Shown here one piece after another: positions 1 to 7,083 of a stretch of DNA of 45,526 nucleotides. The first letter of the stretch is position 1. Each line of letters starts with the position of its first letter. Below the pieces are notes generated by a model. The model had not been told where the DNA came from and ran no database searches. It worked only from the letters and a program-made list of their open reading frames with translations. The stretch is from Luminiphilus sp. (GTDB lineage: Bacteria > Pseudomonadota > Gammaproteobacteria > Pseudomonadales > Halieaceae): positions 1 through 45,526 of the forward strand of contig JAOHHD010000011.1 in NCBI GenBank assembly GCA_028117185.1, given 5' to 3'. A program made the position numbers and the translations under genes.

Positions 1-2
1 TG

Positions 3-1319
3 GATCAGTTGTTAGCTGAGGAGCCCGATCGTCCGGGATACCGCAATTTGGCGGCGGTTGTGTGTAGCCGTATCGGAGAATACGAACGCTCAAGCCAGCT
101 TTATCAGGCCCTATTAGATGAGTATCCGCAGAATGCGAAAGTCTGGTTGAGTTATGCGCATGTCTTGAAGACAGAGGGGAAACGTGAGGCCTGCGAGGCC
201 GCTTATCGGGGCGCTATTGATCGAGACGAGCGTTTTGGTGAGGCTTACTGGAGCTTGGCTAACCTGAAAACTTTCCGCTTTTCTGAGCAGGATATCGTGA
301 ACATGAATCGCCAGGTTGCACGCGAGGATCTTGAGCTCAGTAGCCGCGTACAATTTTACTTTGCCTTGGGTAAGGCCGCTGAGGATACGGGCGACTATAC
401 GTTGTCATTCGATCACTATGATAAAGGCAATGCGCTGCATCGCTCGACGCTGAATTATCAGCATGCTCAGAATAACCGTCGCGTTAACCGAATGAAGACA
501 CAGTTTACGGCGTCTTTTTTTAGTCAGCGGGCCGGAATGGGGTGCCCAGATGACAGTCCTATTTTTATTGTAGGTATGCCGAGAGCTGGATCGACGTTGC
601 TAGAGCAGATTTTGGCCAGCCACTCACAGGTAGAGGGCACCACCGAATTACCAGACATCATTACCCTGGCAAAAGAACTGCGCGCACAAGCCAATGAAGA
701 TGAGATGGGCGCTTACGATGGCGTTTTGGCGAGAATGAATGCCCAAGAACTGCACGATGTCGGCAGCACTTATCTCGAACGCACCCGCATTCATCGCAAG
801 ACGCAGAGCCAATATTTTATCGATAAGATGCCCAATAATTTTTTACATATTGGCTTAATACAGGCGTGTTTACCCAATGCCAAAATCATTGACGCGCGTC
901 GGCATCCACTCGGTTGCTGCTTTTCTAACTTTAAGCAGTACTTCGCAAGAGGCCAGAGCTTTAGTTATTCCTTAACCGATGTCGGGCACTTTTATCGAGA
1001 TTATGTCGAATTAATGGACCACTATGACGCGGTGCTGCCTGGTCGCGTGCATCGCGTCATCTATGAGCGGTTGGTGAATGATGTTGAGGCAGAGATCCGC
1101 TCAGTGCTCGACTACTGTGGGTTGCCTTTTGAAGAGGGCTGCCTGCGTTTCTTTGAGAACAAGCGCCCCGTACGGACAGCCAGCTCGGAGCAAGTGCGAC
1201 AGCCGATTTACCAAGATGGGGTCGAACAGTGGCGCGCTTTTGAGCCTCATCTAACCCCCTTAAAGGAAACCTTGGGAGATGTACTGACTGCGTACCCCTC
1301 GGCACCACAATTTCCGTAA
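3..1319 (+). CDS. TPR-domain sulfotransferase, 5'-truncated by the window edge
   Basis: The frame is open to the first base of the window, so the true start lies outside it; the TTG at 9 is probably not the start. The visible N-terminal third (residues about 1-150) reads as helical TPR repeats, with spaced pairs such as WLSYAHVLKTEGKREACEAA. A sulfotransferase domain follows. Its 5'-phosphosulfate-binding loop is FIVGMPRAGSTLLEQ, near visible residue 188, and further on come the DKMPNNFLHIG and DARRHPLGCCFSNF segments, where the 3'-phosphate-binding Arg/Ser is expected. Members of this family transfer sulfate from PAPS; in marine gammaproteobacteria the acceptor is usually unknown. TPR fusions are common in the family and suggest a protein or glycan acceptor, which is inference. 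The gene ends 139 bases before a TonB receptor on the same strand. Family assignment is strong; substrate unknown. Confidence 0.85.
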   Translation, partial: DQLLAEEPDRPGYRNLAAVVCSRIGEYERSSQLYQALLDEYPQNAKVWLSYAHVLKTEGKREACEAAYRGAIDRDERFGEAYWSLANLKTFRFSEQDIVNMNRQVAREDLELSSRVQFYFALGKAAEDTGDYTLSFDHYDKGNALHRSTLNYQHAQNNRRVNRMKTQFTASFFSQRAGMGCPDDSPIFIVGMPRAGSTLLEQILASHSQVEGTTELPDIITLAKELRAQANEDEMGAYDGVLARMNAQELHDVGSTYLERTRIHRKTQSQYFIDKMPNNFLHIGLIQACLPNAKIIDARRHPLGCCFSNFKQYFARGQSFSYSLTDVGHFYRDYVELMDHYDAVLPGRVHRVIYERLVNDVEAEIRSVLDYCGLPFEEGCLRFFENKRPVRTASSEQVRQPIYQDGVEQWRAFEPHLTPLKETLGDVLTAYPSAPQFP

Positions 1320-1394
1320 CCGCCACCTCTGGGCACCGTGTATTCTCGGTAGCAAATAGCGGTGAAAAAGGGTAGTTTACGTGTACGGCATTAC

Positions 1395-1412
1395 GCCTCG
1401 GTTTATCGAGGC
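1395..1412 (+). other. Perfect 6-bp inverted repeat in the TBDT 1 leader
   Basis: GCCTCG and CGAGGC flank a six-base loop, 47 bases upstream of the TonB receptor start. No T-run follows, so it is not a classical terminator. It could be an operator or an mRNA leader hairpin. A stem this short can also arise by chance. Confidence 0.25.
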
Positions 1413-1458
1413 CGCCGTTTGAAAACAACGCCAATACAATTACTGGAGTCGAGTCATT

Positions 1459-3888
1459 ATGTCGAATTTCCCCCGATCCTCACGGAGTGGCCCAGCGCGT
1501 TTTATGCGCACGCCGCTGGTAGCAGCGCTGATTGCTGCAAGCCCTGGCTTATACGCTCAGGGCCTCGAAGAAGTGGTGGTGACCGCTCAAAAGCGAGCTC
1601 AAAACCTGCAGGACGTGCCGATTAGCATCGAGACGCTGAGCACCCAGAAAATTGCCGAGCTCGGTATTCAAGATTTTCAGGATTATGCGCGGATGCTCCC
1701 GAGTATCTCTATTCAACCACCGGCGGCAGGTGGTGTCGGATTTTCTCCTGTTTACATGCGCGGTATTACGACGGGCCGTGACGGACAGGCGACGACCTCG
1801 CAGCCGAGCGTAGGCATGTATCTCGACGAGCAGCCGATCACTACGATTCAAGGCAACCTCGATATTCACATGTACGACATCGCTCGAATCGAGGCACTGT
1901 CTGGCCCGCAGGGCACTTTATACGGGGCGAGCTCGCAGTCGGGCACGATCCGTATCATCACCAACAAGCCGGACCCCAGCGGGTTTTCTGCAGGCTATGG
2001 TTTAGAGGGCAACAGTGTTGACGGTAATGACACCGGCTATACCGCTGAAGGTTTTATCAATGCGCCTGTTGGCGAGAACGCAGCCATTCGTCTGGTAGCG
2101 TGGATGCGCGAAGATGCGGGTTGGATCGATAATAAGCGCGGTACCCGCACCTTCCCTGGCTTGGCCTCTACCACGGCAGACGACATCACTCTAGACAACG
2201 CGGCGGTAGCGAAGGACGACTACAACACGGTCGAAACCCAAGGCGCTCGTTTGTCTATGTTGATTAACCTCAACGATGACTGGTCAATTACCCCGACAGT
2301 GCAGTACCAAAAGCAAGAGGGTAAAGGCTCTTGGGGCGAGGATCTGAGTGACTTTGTTGATGGTGATAGTGCGGTAACGCACTTTAAGGACGAGTTTACT
2401 GACGACGAATGGTACCAAGTAGGCCTGACGGTCGAAGGCAAAATCAGTAACTTTGACGTGGTTTATGCGGGTGCTTACTTAGACCGAGAGGTCGATGGAT
2501 CGTTTGATTATTCAGATTATTCATATTGGTACGATACGGTCTACACGACCGGCTACTACGCAGATTTGCACTTTTTAAATAGTGGTGACCGCTCGGCGCC
2601 AAATCAGTTCTTTGCCGACGCAGGGACGCGCATTATGCCGGGCGCCCGCTTTGTAAATGATGATGGCTATGAGAAAACCAGCCACGAATTACGCATCAGT
2701 TCACCCCAAGATCGTCGCGTGCGATTCCAGGTGGGTTTTTTCTATCAGAAGCAGGAGCATGACTTCCAGCAGCGTTGGCTGGTCGAGGGGCTCGCTGAGT
2801 CGATGTGGCCCAACCAGGGTGCGAGTCCGGAGTTCAAAGATATCGTCTATGTGAATAGCCTTTTTCGGGAGGACGAGGACGAGGCCTATTTTGGCAGCGT
2901 GAGCTTTGACATTACAGACCGCCTCGAGGCGACTGTGGGTGCGCGCTACTTTAAGCCAGAGGTATCGGTTGAGGGCTTTTATGGATTTGGCCTAGGCTTT
3001 AATGGCGTGTGGTCTGGTACCGGCGAAGCCCAATGCCCCACCCAGGATGATTGGAAAGGGAAGCCTTGTAAGAATGTCGATAAGGGCATTTCAGAGAGCG
3101 ACTCTGTTTATCGTGCCAACCTGACGTGGAAGATGACCGACGACCATATGATTTACGGTACTTGGTCAGAGGGCTATCGTCCTGGCGGGATTAACCGTAA
3201 GCCGAGTGCGGGCGAGTATGTGTCAGACTTCCTGACGAATTATGAGCTTGGCTGGAAAACGACTTGGGCAGATGGCCGATTCCAGTTTAACGGTGCGGCA
3301 TTCATGCAAGAGTGGGAGGACTTCCAAGTATCCTTTGTTGGCGCCAATGCCATCACGCAGGTTGATAATGGTCCGACTGCAGATGTAAACGGCATCGAAA
3401 GTCAGATTCAATGGTTGCCGGTGGATTCTTTCAATATCTCAGCATCGGTGATGTTTTTAGACAGTGAGTTGAAGGACGCATACTGCGCAGGTTGTGAATC
3501 AGATGGGGGTGCTTGGGCGCCGGCTGGCACTCAGCTCCCTATCGCTGCTGAGTTCAAGGGCAACTTAGTAGCGCGGTATAGCTTTAATCTCGCTGGTTTT
3601 GACGCGCATCTTCAAGGGGCTATTTCTCATGAGGGCAAGCGCAATTCGGATCTCAGAGTCAAAGACAACTTGGTAAAAGGTGAGATCCCTGCCAATACCT
3701 TCATGGATGTCACTGCAGGTATTCGCAACGACCAATATGCGGTTGAGCTATTCGTGAGCAATCTCACCGATGAGGATGCTGCGCTGTACTACACCTCGCA
3801 GTGTGCGACAGGCACCTGTGGTTCGCAGAACTATGGCGTGCGAGCGCGGCCCAGAACGATCGGTATTCGTTGGTCTCAAGAGTTCTAA
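1459..3888 (+). CDS. TonB-dependent outer-membrane receptor (TBDT 1)
   Basis: This is an outer-membrane ligand-gated transporter of 809 residues, a normal length for the family. It has an N-terminal export signal ending near residue 34 (PGLYAQG) and a TonB box-like segment, LEEVVVTAQKR. The plug domain carries the expected VYMRGITTG, VGMYLDEQPI and EALSGPQGTLYGASSQSGTI motifs. A 22-strand barrel is implied by many aromatic/Gly alternations and by the terminal strand ending in F (RTIGIRWSQEF). The start is supported by GGAG about 11 bases upstream of ATG 1459. Two Cys pairs (near AQCPTQDDWKGKPCKN and YCAGC) probably lie in extracellular loops. A strong terminator follows directly, so the gene is probably monocistronic. 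The ligand cannot be read from sequence. It is less like TBDT 3 and TBDT 4 of this window than those two are to each other. Confidence 0.93.
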   Translation: MSNFPRSSRSGPARFMRTPLVAALIAASPGLYAQGLEEVVVTAQKRAQNLQDVPISIETLSTQKIAELGIQDFQDYARMLPSISIQPPAAGGVGFSPVYMRGITTGRDGQATTSQPSVGMYLDEQPITTIQGNLDIHMYDIARIEALSGPQGTLYGASSQSGTIRIITNKPDPSGFSAGYGLEGNSVDGNDTGYTAEGFINAPVGENAAIRLVAWMREDAGWIDNKRGTRTFPGLASTTADDITLDNAAVAKDDYNTVETQGARLSMLINLNDDWSITPTVQYQKQEGKGSWGEDLSDFVDGDSAVTHFKDEFTDDEWYQVGLTVEGKISNFDVVYAGAYLDREVDGSFDYSDYSYWYDTVYTTGYYADLHFLNSGDRSAPNQFFADAGTRIMPGARFVNDDGYEKTSHELRISSPQDRRVRFQVGFFYQKQEHDFQQRWLVEGLAESMWPNQGASPEFKDIVYVNSLFREDEDEAYFGSVSFDITDRLEATVGARYFKPEVSVEGFYGFGLGFNGVWSGTGEAQCPTQDDWKGKPCKNVDKGISESDSVYRANLTWKMTDDHMIYGTWSEGYRPGGINRKPSAGEYVSDFLTNYELGWKTTWADGRFQFNGAAFMQEWEDFQVSFVGANAITQVDNGPTADVNGIESQIQWLPVDSFNISASVMFLDSELKDAYCAGCESDGGAWAPAGTQLPIAAEFKGNLVARYSFNLAGFDAHLQGAISHEGKRNSDLRVKDNLVKGEIPANTFMDVTAGIRNDQYAVELFVSNLTDEDAALYYTSQCATGTCGSQNYGVRARPRTIGIRWSQEF

Positions 3889-3918
3889 GCTGACAAGACA
3901 AGCAATGGTGACTATGAC

Positions 3919-3947
3919 AAACGGCCACATTATGTGGCCGTTTTTTT
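3919..3947 (+). terminator. Rho-independent terminator of TBDT 1
   Basis: An 11-bp perfect stem (AAACGGCCACA / TGTGGCCGTTT) with a 3-base loop is followed by a T-run to 3947. It starts 31 bases after the receptor stop codon. It lies between convergent genes, but the T-run favours the plus-strand transcript. Confidence 0.9.
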
Positions 3948-3993
3948 ATGTCTGTTATGTGCGCGGTGAACGCGTATTGAGCAGGGGCGTGTT

Positions 3994-5031
3994 TTAGCGC
4001 TCGCGTTGCTGACTGCGCCGCCGCCTGCCGGTATTCTCTGAGCTGGCTGACTTCTCACCCTGCTTGGGCAGATTAGCCCAAGGGGTGCCCAGCGCCGCGT
4101 TCATCGCTTCTGCGTCGAATGAGCGAGCATTGGTGGTTGTTAGTGCGGCGACCATAGCGGCCACATGTTTTGGCGTTGTCCCGCAGCAACCGCCAATGAT
4201 CGTGGCTCCCACATCACGCGCAAACAGTGCATATTGCGCCATCAGTTCAGGACTACCATGAAAATGAATGGCGCCGTCGAGATACTGAGGAATACCACAG
4301 TTGCCCTTGGCAACTATCGGCAGGGCAATACCAGAAGCCACGATGCCTTGAGTGGAATCGAGGAGTTCAGCAGGACCGACTCCGCAATTGGATCCCAGCA
4401 TGTCGAGCTCAATATCCAGCGCGAATTGCGCAAAGTCCGCCGGTGTCACACCCATCATTGAGCATCTCGCCGTGTCAAATGACAAGGTGGCGCAGACGGG
4501 TAGCCCGGTGATCTTTGCAGCTTCGGTTGCTGCGGCGACCTCTTCTGTCGACGACATGGTTTCGATCCAGAGCAAGTCTGCACCTCCTTCAGCTAAGGCG
4601 GTGGCTTGCTCACAAAACACTTCAACGGCTTGCGCATGATCCAGCATACCCATGGGCATAAACAATTCACCGGTGGGGCCTATTGATCCTGCGACAAAGG
4701 TTTTCCGACCGGTGGTGGCAGCGTGCCGTTGGGTGGCCTCACGTGCGAGGCGAGCTGCGGCGATATTGAGTTCTGTAACGCGGTGCTCAGAGGCATGTAG
4801 CTTGAGTCGCAGTGCATTGCCACCAAAACTATTGGTCAAAATCAGATCGGCGCCGGCCTCAAGAAACGCATCGTGCAAGGCAGACACTTCTTCCGGTTTT
4901 TCTAAACACCAAAGCTCGGGGGGGTAACCGGCCTCTAGACCTCGGCCAAAAAAGTTTGACCCCGTTGCGCCATCGGCAACGCACCAGCCTTTGTCGGCGA
5001 TCAGTTCTGCAATGGGGTTGTGGCCACCCAT
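3994..5031 (-). CDS. Homocysteine S-methyltransferase family protein (betaine-homocysteine methyltransferase-like)
   Basis: This family transfers a methyl group to the zinc-activated thiol of homocysteine, giving methionine. The three zinc cysteines are visible: Cys216 in GSNCGVGP and Cys282/Cys283 in IIGGCCGTTPKHV. The N-terminus (VADGATGSNFFGRG) and the ADLILTNSFGGN segment fit the TIM barrel of the family. ATG 5031 was chosen because GAGGAG lies about 7 bases upstream and the homology begins there; an in-frame extension to 5103 has no such support. The protein has 345 residues and no cobalamin domain, so the methyl donor is a small molecule such as glycine betaine, S-methylmethionine or a related onium compound. 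The sequence type resembles proteins annotated as betaine-homocysteine methyltransferase in marine Proteobacteria. The C-terminus ends in an unusual Arg-rich tail (RRRRSQQRER). The gene is convergent with TBDT 1. Confidence 0.82.
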   Translation of the reverse strand: MGGHNPIAELIADKGWCVADGATGSNFFGRGLEAGYPPELWCLEKPEEVSALHDAFLEAGADLILTNSFGGNALRLKLHASEHRVTELNIAAARLAREATQRHAATTGRKTFVAGSIGPTGELFMPMGMLDHAQAVEVFCEQATALAEGGADLLWIETMSSTEEVAAATEAAKITGLPVCATLSFDTARCSMMGVTPADFAQFALDIELDMLGSNCGVGPAELLDSTQGIVASGIALPIVAKGNCGIPQYLDGAIHFHGSPELMAQYALFARDVGATIIGGCCGTTPKHVAAMVAALTTTNARSFDAEAMNAALGTPWANLPKQGEKSASSENTGRRRRSQQRER

Positions 5032-5524
5032 AGTGACTCCTCTATCAGTTGGTGCGCTAAGCGCCGCATGATAAACCGAAAGTACTAAGACGATCGTGTG
5101 CAAATTACTGATAGTCCTCGGTTGTGACGAACTGAACTGAATGATGGTTAGAAACCGCTGAGATGCCGCCTAACATGGCTTCTGCGGGGCGGGAGGTGAG
5201 GACTGTGGGGTGAGGAACGCGGGATGAGGAATGAGTGATGAGGAAGGTGTCATCAGGTGTGAGGCGTGAGGCGTAATCGATGATCAGTGAAACGTTATCC
5301 AAGAGCATCAGGACAGAGTGGGATCACTCGTTGGATGACGAGAGCGCTCGCTTATTGGATCAGAAAGGCTATGATCATTGTACGGATTGAATGCAGAAAA
5401 ATCTGCGTATCAAGGAGTGGGGTGTGTCAGGCGGAGAGTGCGGATGCCAAAAAGAATCAATAGTAAGCCGGTACTGAGATCAGTTGGCAGTCTTCAAAAC
5501 GATCAACAGCGCCTAGACGGTGGC
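5032..5524. other. Intergenic region upstream of the homocysteine methyltransferase and the Tat aminotransferase
   Basis: These 493 bases separate two divergent genes. The region must hold both promoters, but no convincing -35/-10 pair was found. It contains the RTGAGGM heptamer cluster at 5196-5272. A 67-codon minus-strand frame (5105-5308) runs through that cluster; it has no ribosome-binding site and was not accepted. An in-frame plus-strand extension of the aminotransferase reaches 5378 but precedes the Tat signal and is unlikely to be translated. Confidence 0.5.
5196..5272 (+). repeat. Cluster of degenerate heptamers, consensus RTGAGGM
   Basis: Six RTGAGGM copies start at 5196, 5210, 5224, 5238, 5259 and 5266. 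A seventh, variant copy (ATGAGTG) starts at 5231. Spacing between the first four is exactly 14 bases (two units). The cluster lies in the divergent intergenic region. It may be a degenerate tandem repeat or a multi-site binding region; nothing in the sequence decides between these. Confidence 0.6.
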
Positions 5525-6613
5525 ATGAATCGCCGATCGGTTTTGCAGCGATTATCCATAGGAACGGTTGGACTGGCCCTATCACCGTTTACGTTGGGCC
5601 AAATCGAGATTCCTGCAGGTCAAATTCGTTTGATTTTCAACGAGAATCCTTATGGCCCCAGCCCTAAGGCGCTGGCCGCAGTCACCAATATCCTCCCGAA
5701 AACAGCTTACTATCCGGGCGCAATAGAGCAGGATTTACCGGCACTGTTTATGAAGCGCCATAGGCTTGATTCAGATCAGGTGTTCTTAGCGTCAGGGTCG
5801 AACGAGGGGTTGCAGGCGGCTATGGTGGCGTTCGGTAACCGGGGTAGGGTGATCTCGCCGAGTCTCACCTATTCAGATCACTTGGCTTACGCTGAGCGCC
5901 TGGGAATACCAGTCACTCGCATCCCGCTGCGCGAGGATATGAGTATCGACCTCGATGCCATGGCGCGTGCGGTGGATAGCACAGTGAGCCTCGTCTATCT
6001 CTGTAATCCGAATAACCCCACTGGAATGGCGATCGACGGCGATGAGTTACGTGCTTTCTGTCGCGAAGTCAGCCCCCGTGTGCCGATTTTGATCGATGAG
6101 GCGTATAACGAGCTCACCGATAAACCAGACTATACGTCGATGCTCGATTTGGTGCGTGAAGGCGCCAATGTGCTCATTACGCGAACTTTTTCTAAAATAT
6201 TTGGTATGGCAGGGCTGCGAGTCGGCTACGGAATGGGGCATCCGGATATCGTCAAGTTGGTCAAAAATCACGTGATGGCATGGCCCAATGGAGTGGGCCT
6301 TTATGCGGCTTACCACAGCTATCTTGACGATGAATTCATTGCTTTTTCTCGGCAAAAGATCTTGCAAGGTCGAGCGATGGTGAATGCCACCTTCCGGCGC
6401 CATGGTATTGAGCCATTACCCTCGCAAACTAATTTTGTTTATGCCGATATTGGTCGAAATGCGACCGATTTTAAAAATGAGATGGCCGCAAACAACATCA
6501 TGATTCGCGGTGCATATGATGGCTACGATCAATATTCGCGCGTCAGTATGGGGCGTATTGAAGAGCTTGAGGTTTTCGATAGCGTCTTCAGCCGTGTATT
6601 CAGTAAGACCTGA
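5525..6613 (+). CDS. Tat-exported PLP-dependent aminotransferase, class I/II (HisC-like fold)
   Basis: A fold-type I aminotransferase of 362 residues. The start at ATG 5525 is chosen because it gives a twin-arginine signal: NRRSVLQRL followed by a hydrophobic stretch to about residue 26 (SPFTLGQ). The catalytic domain shows LIFNENPYGPSP at the substrate loop, the NPNNPTG motif (161-167), the PLP-pyridine Asp191 in IDEAYNE, and the Schiff-base Lys224 in TFSKIFGMAGLRVGYG. Histidinol-phosphate aminotransferases have these motifs, but a Tat leader excludes a normal role in histidine synthesis. Export of a folded, PLP-loaded enzyme to the periplasm is what Tat would allow. The substrate is unknown; an amino acid or amine scavenged in the periplasm is inference. 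The Shine-Dalgarno is weak. The next gene starts 139 bases downstream. Confidence 0.82.
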   Translation: MNRRSVLQRLSIGTVGLALSPFTLGQIEIPAGQIRLIFNENPYGPSPKALAAVTNILPKTAYYPGAIEQDLPALFMKRHRLDSDQVFLASGSNEGLQAAMVAFGNRGRVISPSLTYSDHLAYAERLGIPVTRIPLREDMSIDLDAMARAVDSTVSLVYLCNPNNPTGMAIDGDELRAFCREVSPRVPILIDEAYNELTDKPDYTSMLDLVREGANVLITRTFSKIFGMAGLRVGYGMGHPDIVKLVKNHVMAWPNGVGLYAAYHSYLDDEFIAFSRQKILQGRAMVNATFRRHGIEPLPSQTNFVYADIGRNATDFKNEMAANNIMIRGAYDGYDQYSRVSMGRIEELEVFDSVFSRVFSKT

Positions 6614-6752
6614 ACCAGCCTACTCAGCGCGAGTTCGCTGACTAACAGGCCAGTCAGGGGCCGCTGTGGATTGTGGCAACTTTCCCCTCGGGGTTGAACT
6701 GCTGAGGTCACTACGTTTATCCTTCACGTCAAAGTCAATTAGACACACGTCA

Positions 6753-7037
6753 ATGTTGTTCTCCACGCTGACAAAATATAGCCGCTTGGCACTTTGTGTT
6801 GCGATACTGTTTGTCGCTACCAACGTGGCTCATGCGGCTGAGCATGACTTTTCTACAGAGGTCACCCAAGGCCACGTCGAGTGTCTTCACTGTATCGATG
6901 AGCAGCCTACCTTGGTGGGTGCATCGGTTCCTACCGAGCCGTTTTCGCTCGTGTCTCTGCTCAACGGTACCCTCTGGCTAAAGCCACTTTCCAGTACTAC
7001 TTACTTCTTTCGAGCGCGCGCACCGCCAGTTAGCTGA
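6753..7037 (+). CDS. Small exported protein with a CLHC motif, upstream of the ZnuD-like receptor
   Basis: A 94-residue protein with a clear signal peptide (hydrophobic ALCVAILFVATNVAHA, cleavage expected after residue 28). The short mature part has a His/Cys metal-site candidate, GHVECLHC, near residues 39-46. The C-terminal half is hydrophobic (VSLLNGTLWLKPL) and ends in a basic stretch. I do not recognise a named family with certainty. Small secreted proteins with Cys-x-x-Cys and His, placed just before zinc TBDT genes, occur in other gammaproteobacteria. The TBDT starts 46 bases downstream on the same strand, so co-transcription is likely. ATG 6753 lacks a strong ribosome-binding site; an in-frame GTG at 6666 exists but would hide the signal peptide. 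Confidence 0.6.
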   Translation: MLFSTLTKYSRLALCVAILFVATNVAHAAEHDFSTEVTQGHVECLHCIDEQPTLVGASVPTEPFSLVSLLNGTLWLKPLSSTTYFFRARAPPVS

Positions 7038-7083
7038 ATCGATCCCTTAGTTCATTTCATTCAGCTTACTTTAGGAGTTCAGC

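Noticed and set aside
5105..5308. 67-codon minus-strand frame upstream of the homocysteine methyltransferase
   Set aside because: It runs through the RTGAGGM repeat cluster, has no ribosome-binding site and shows no recognisable domain.
6614..7083. Zur operator upstream of the ZnuD-like locus
   Set aside because: Zinc control is expected, but no sequence close to a GTTATA-type palindrome was found in either upstream gap.
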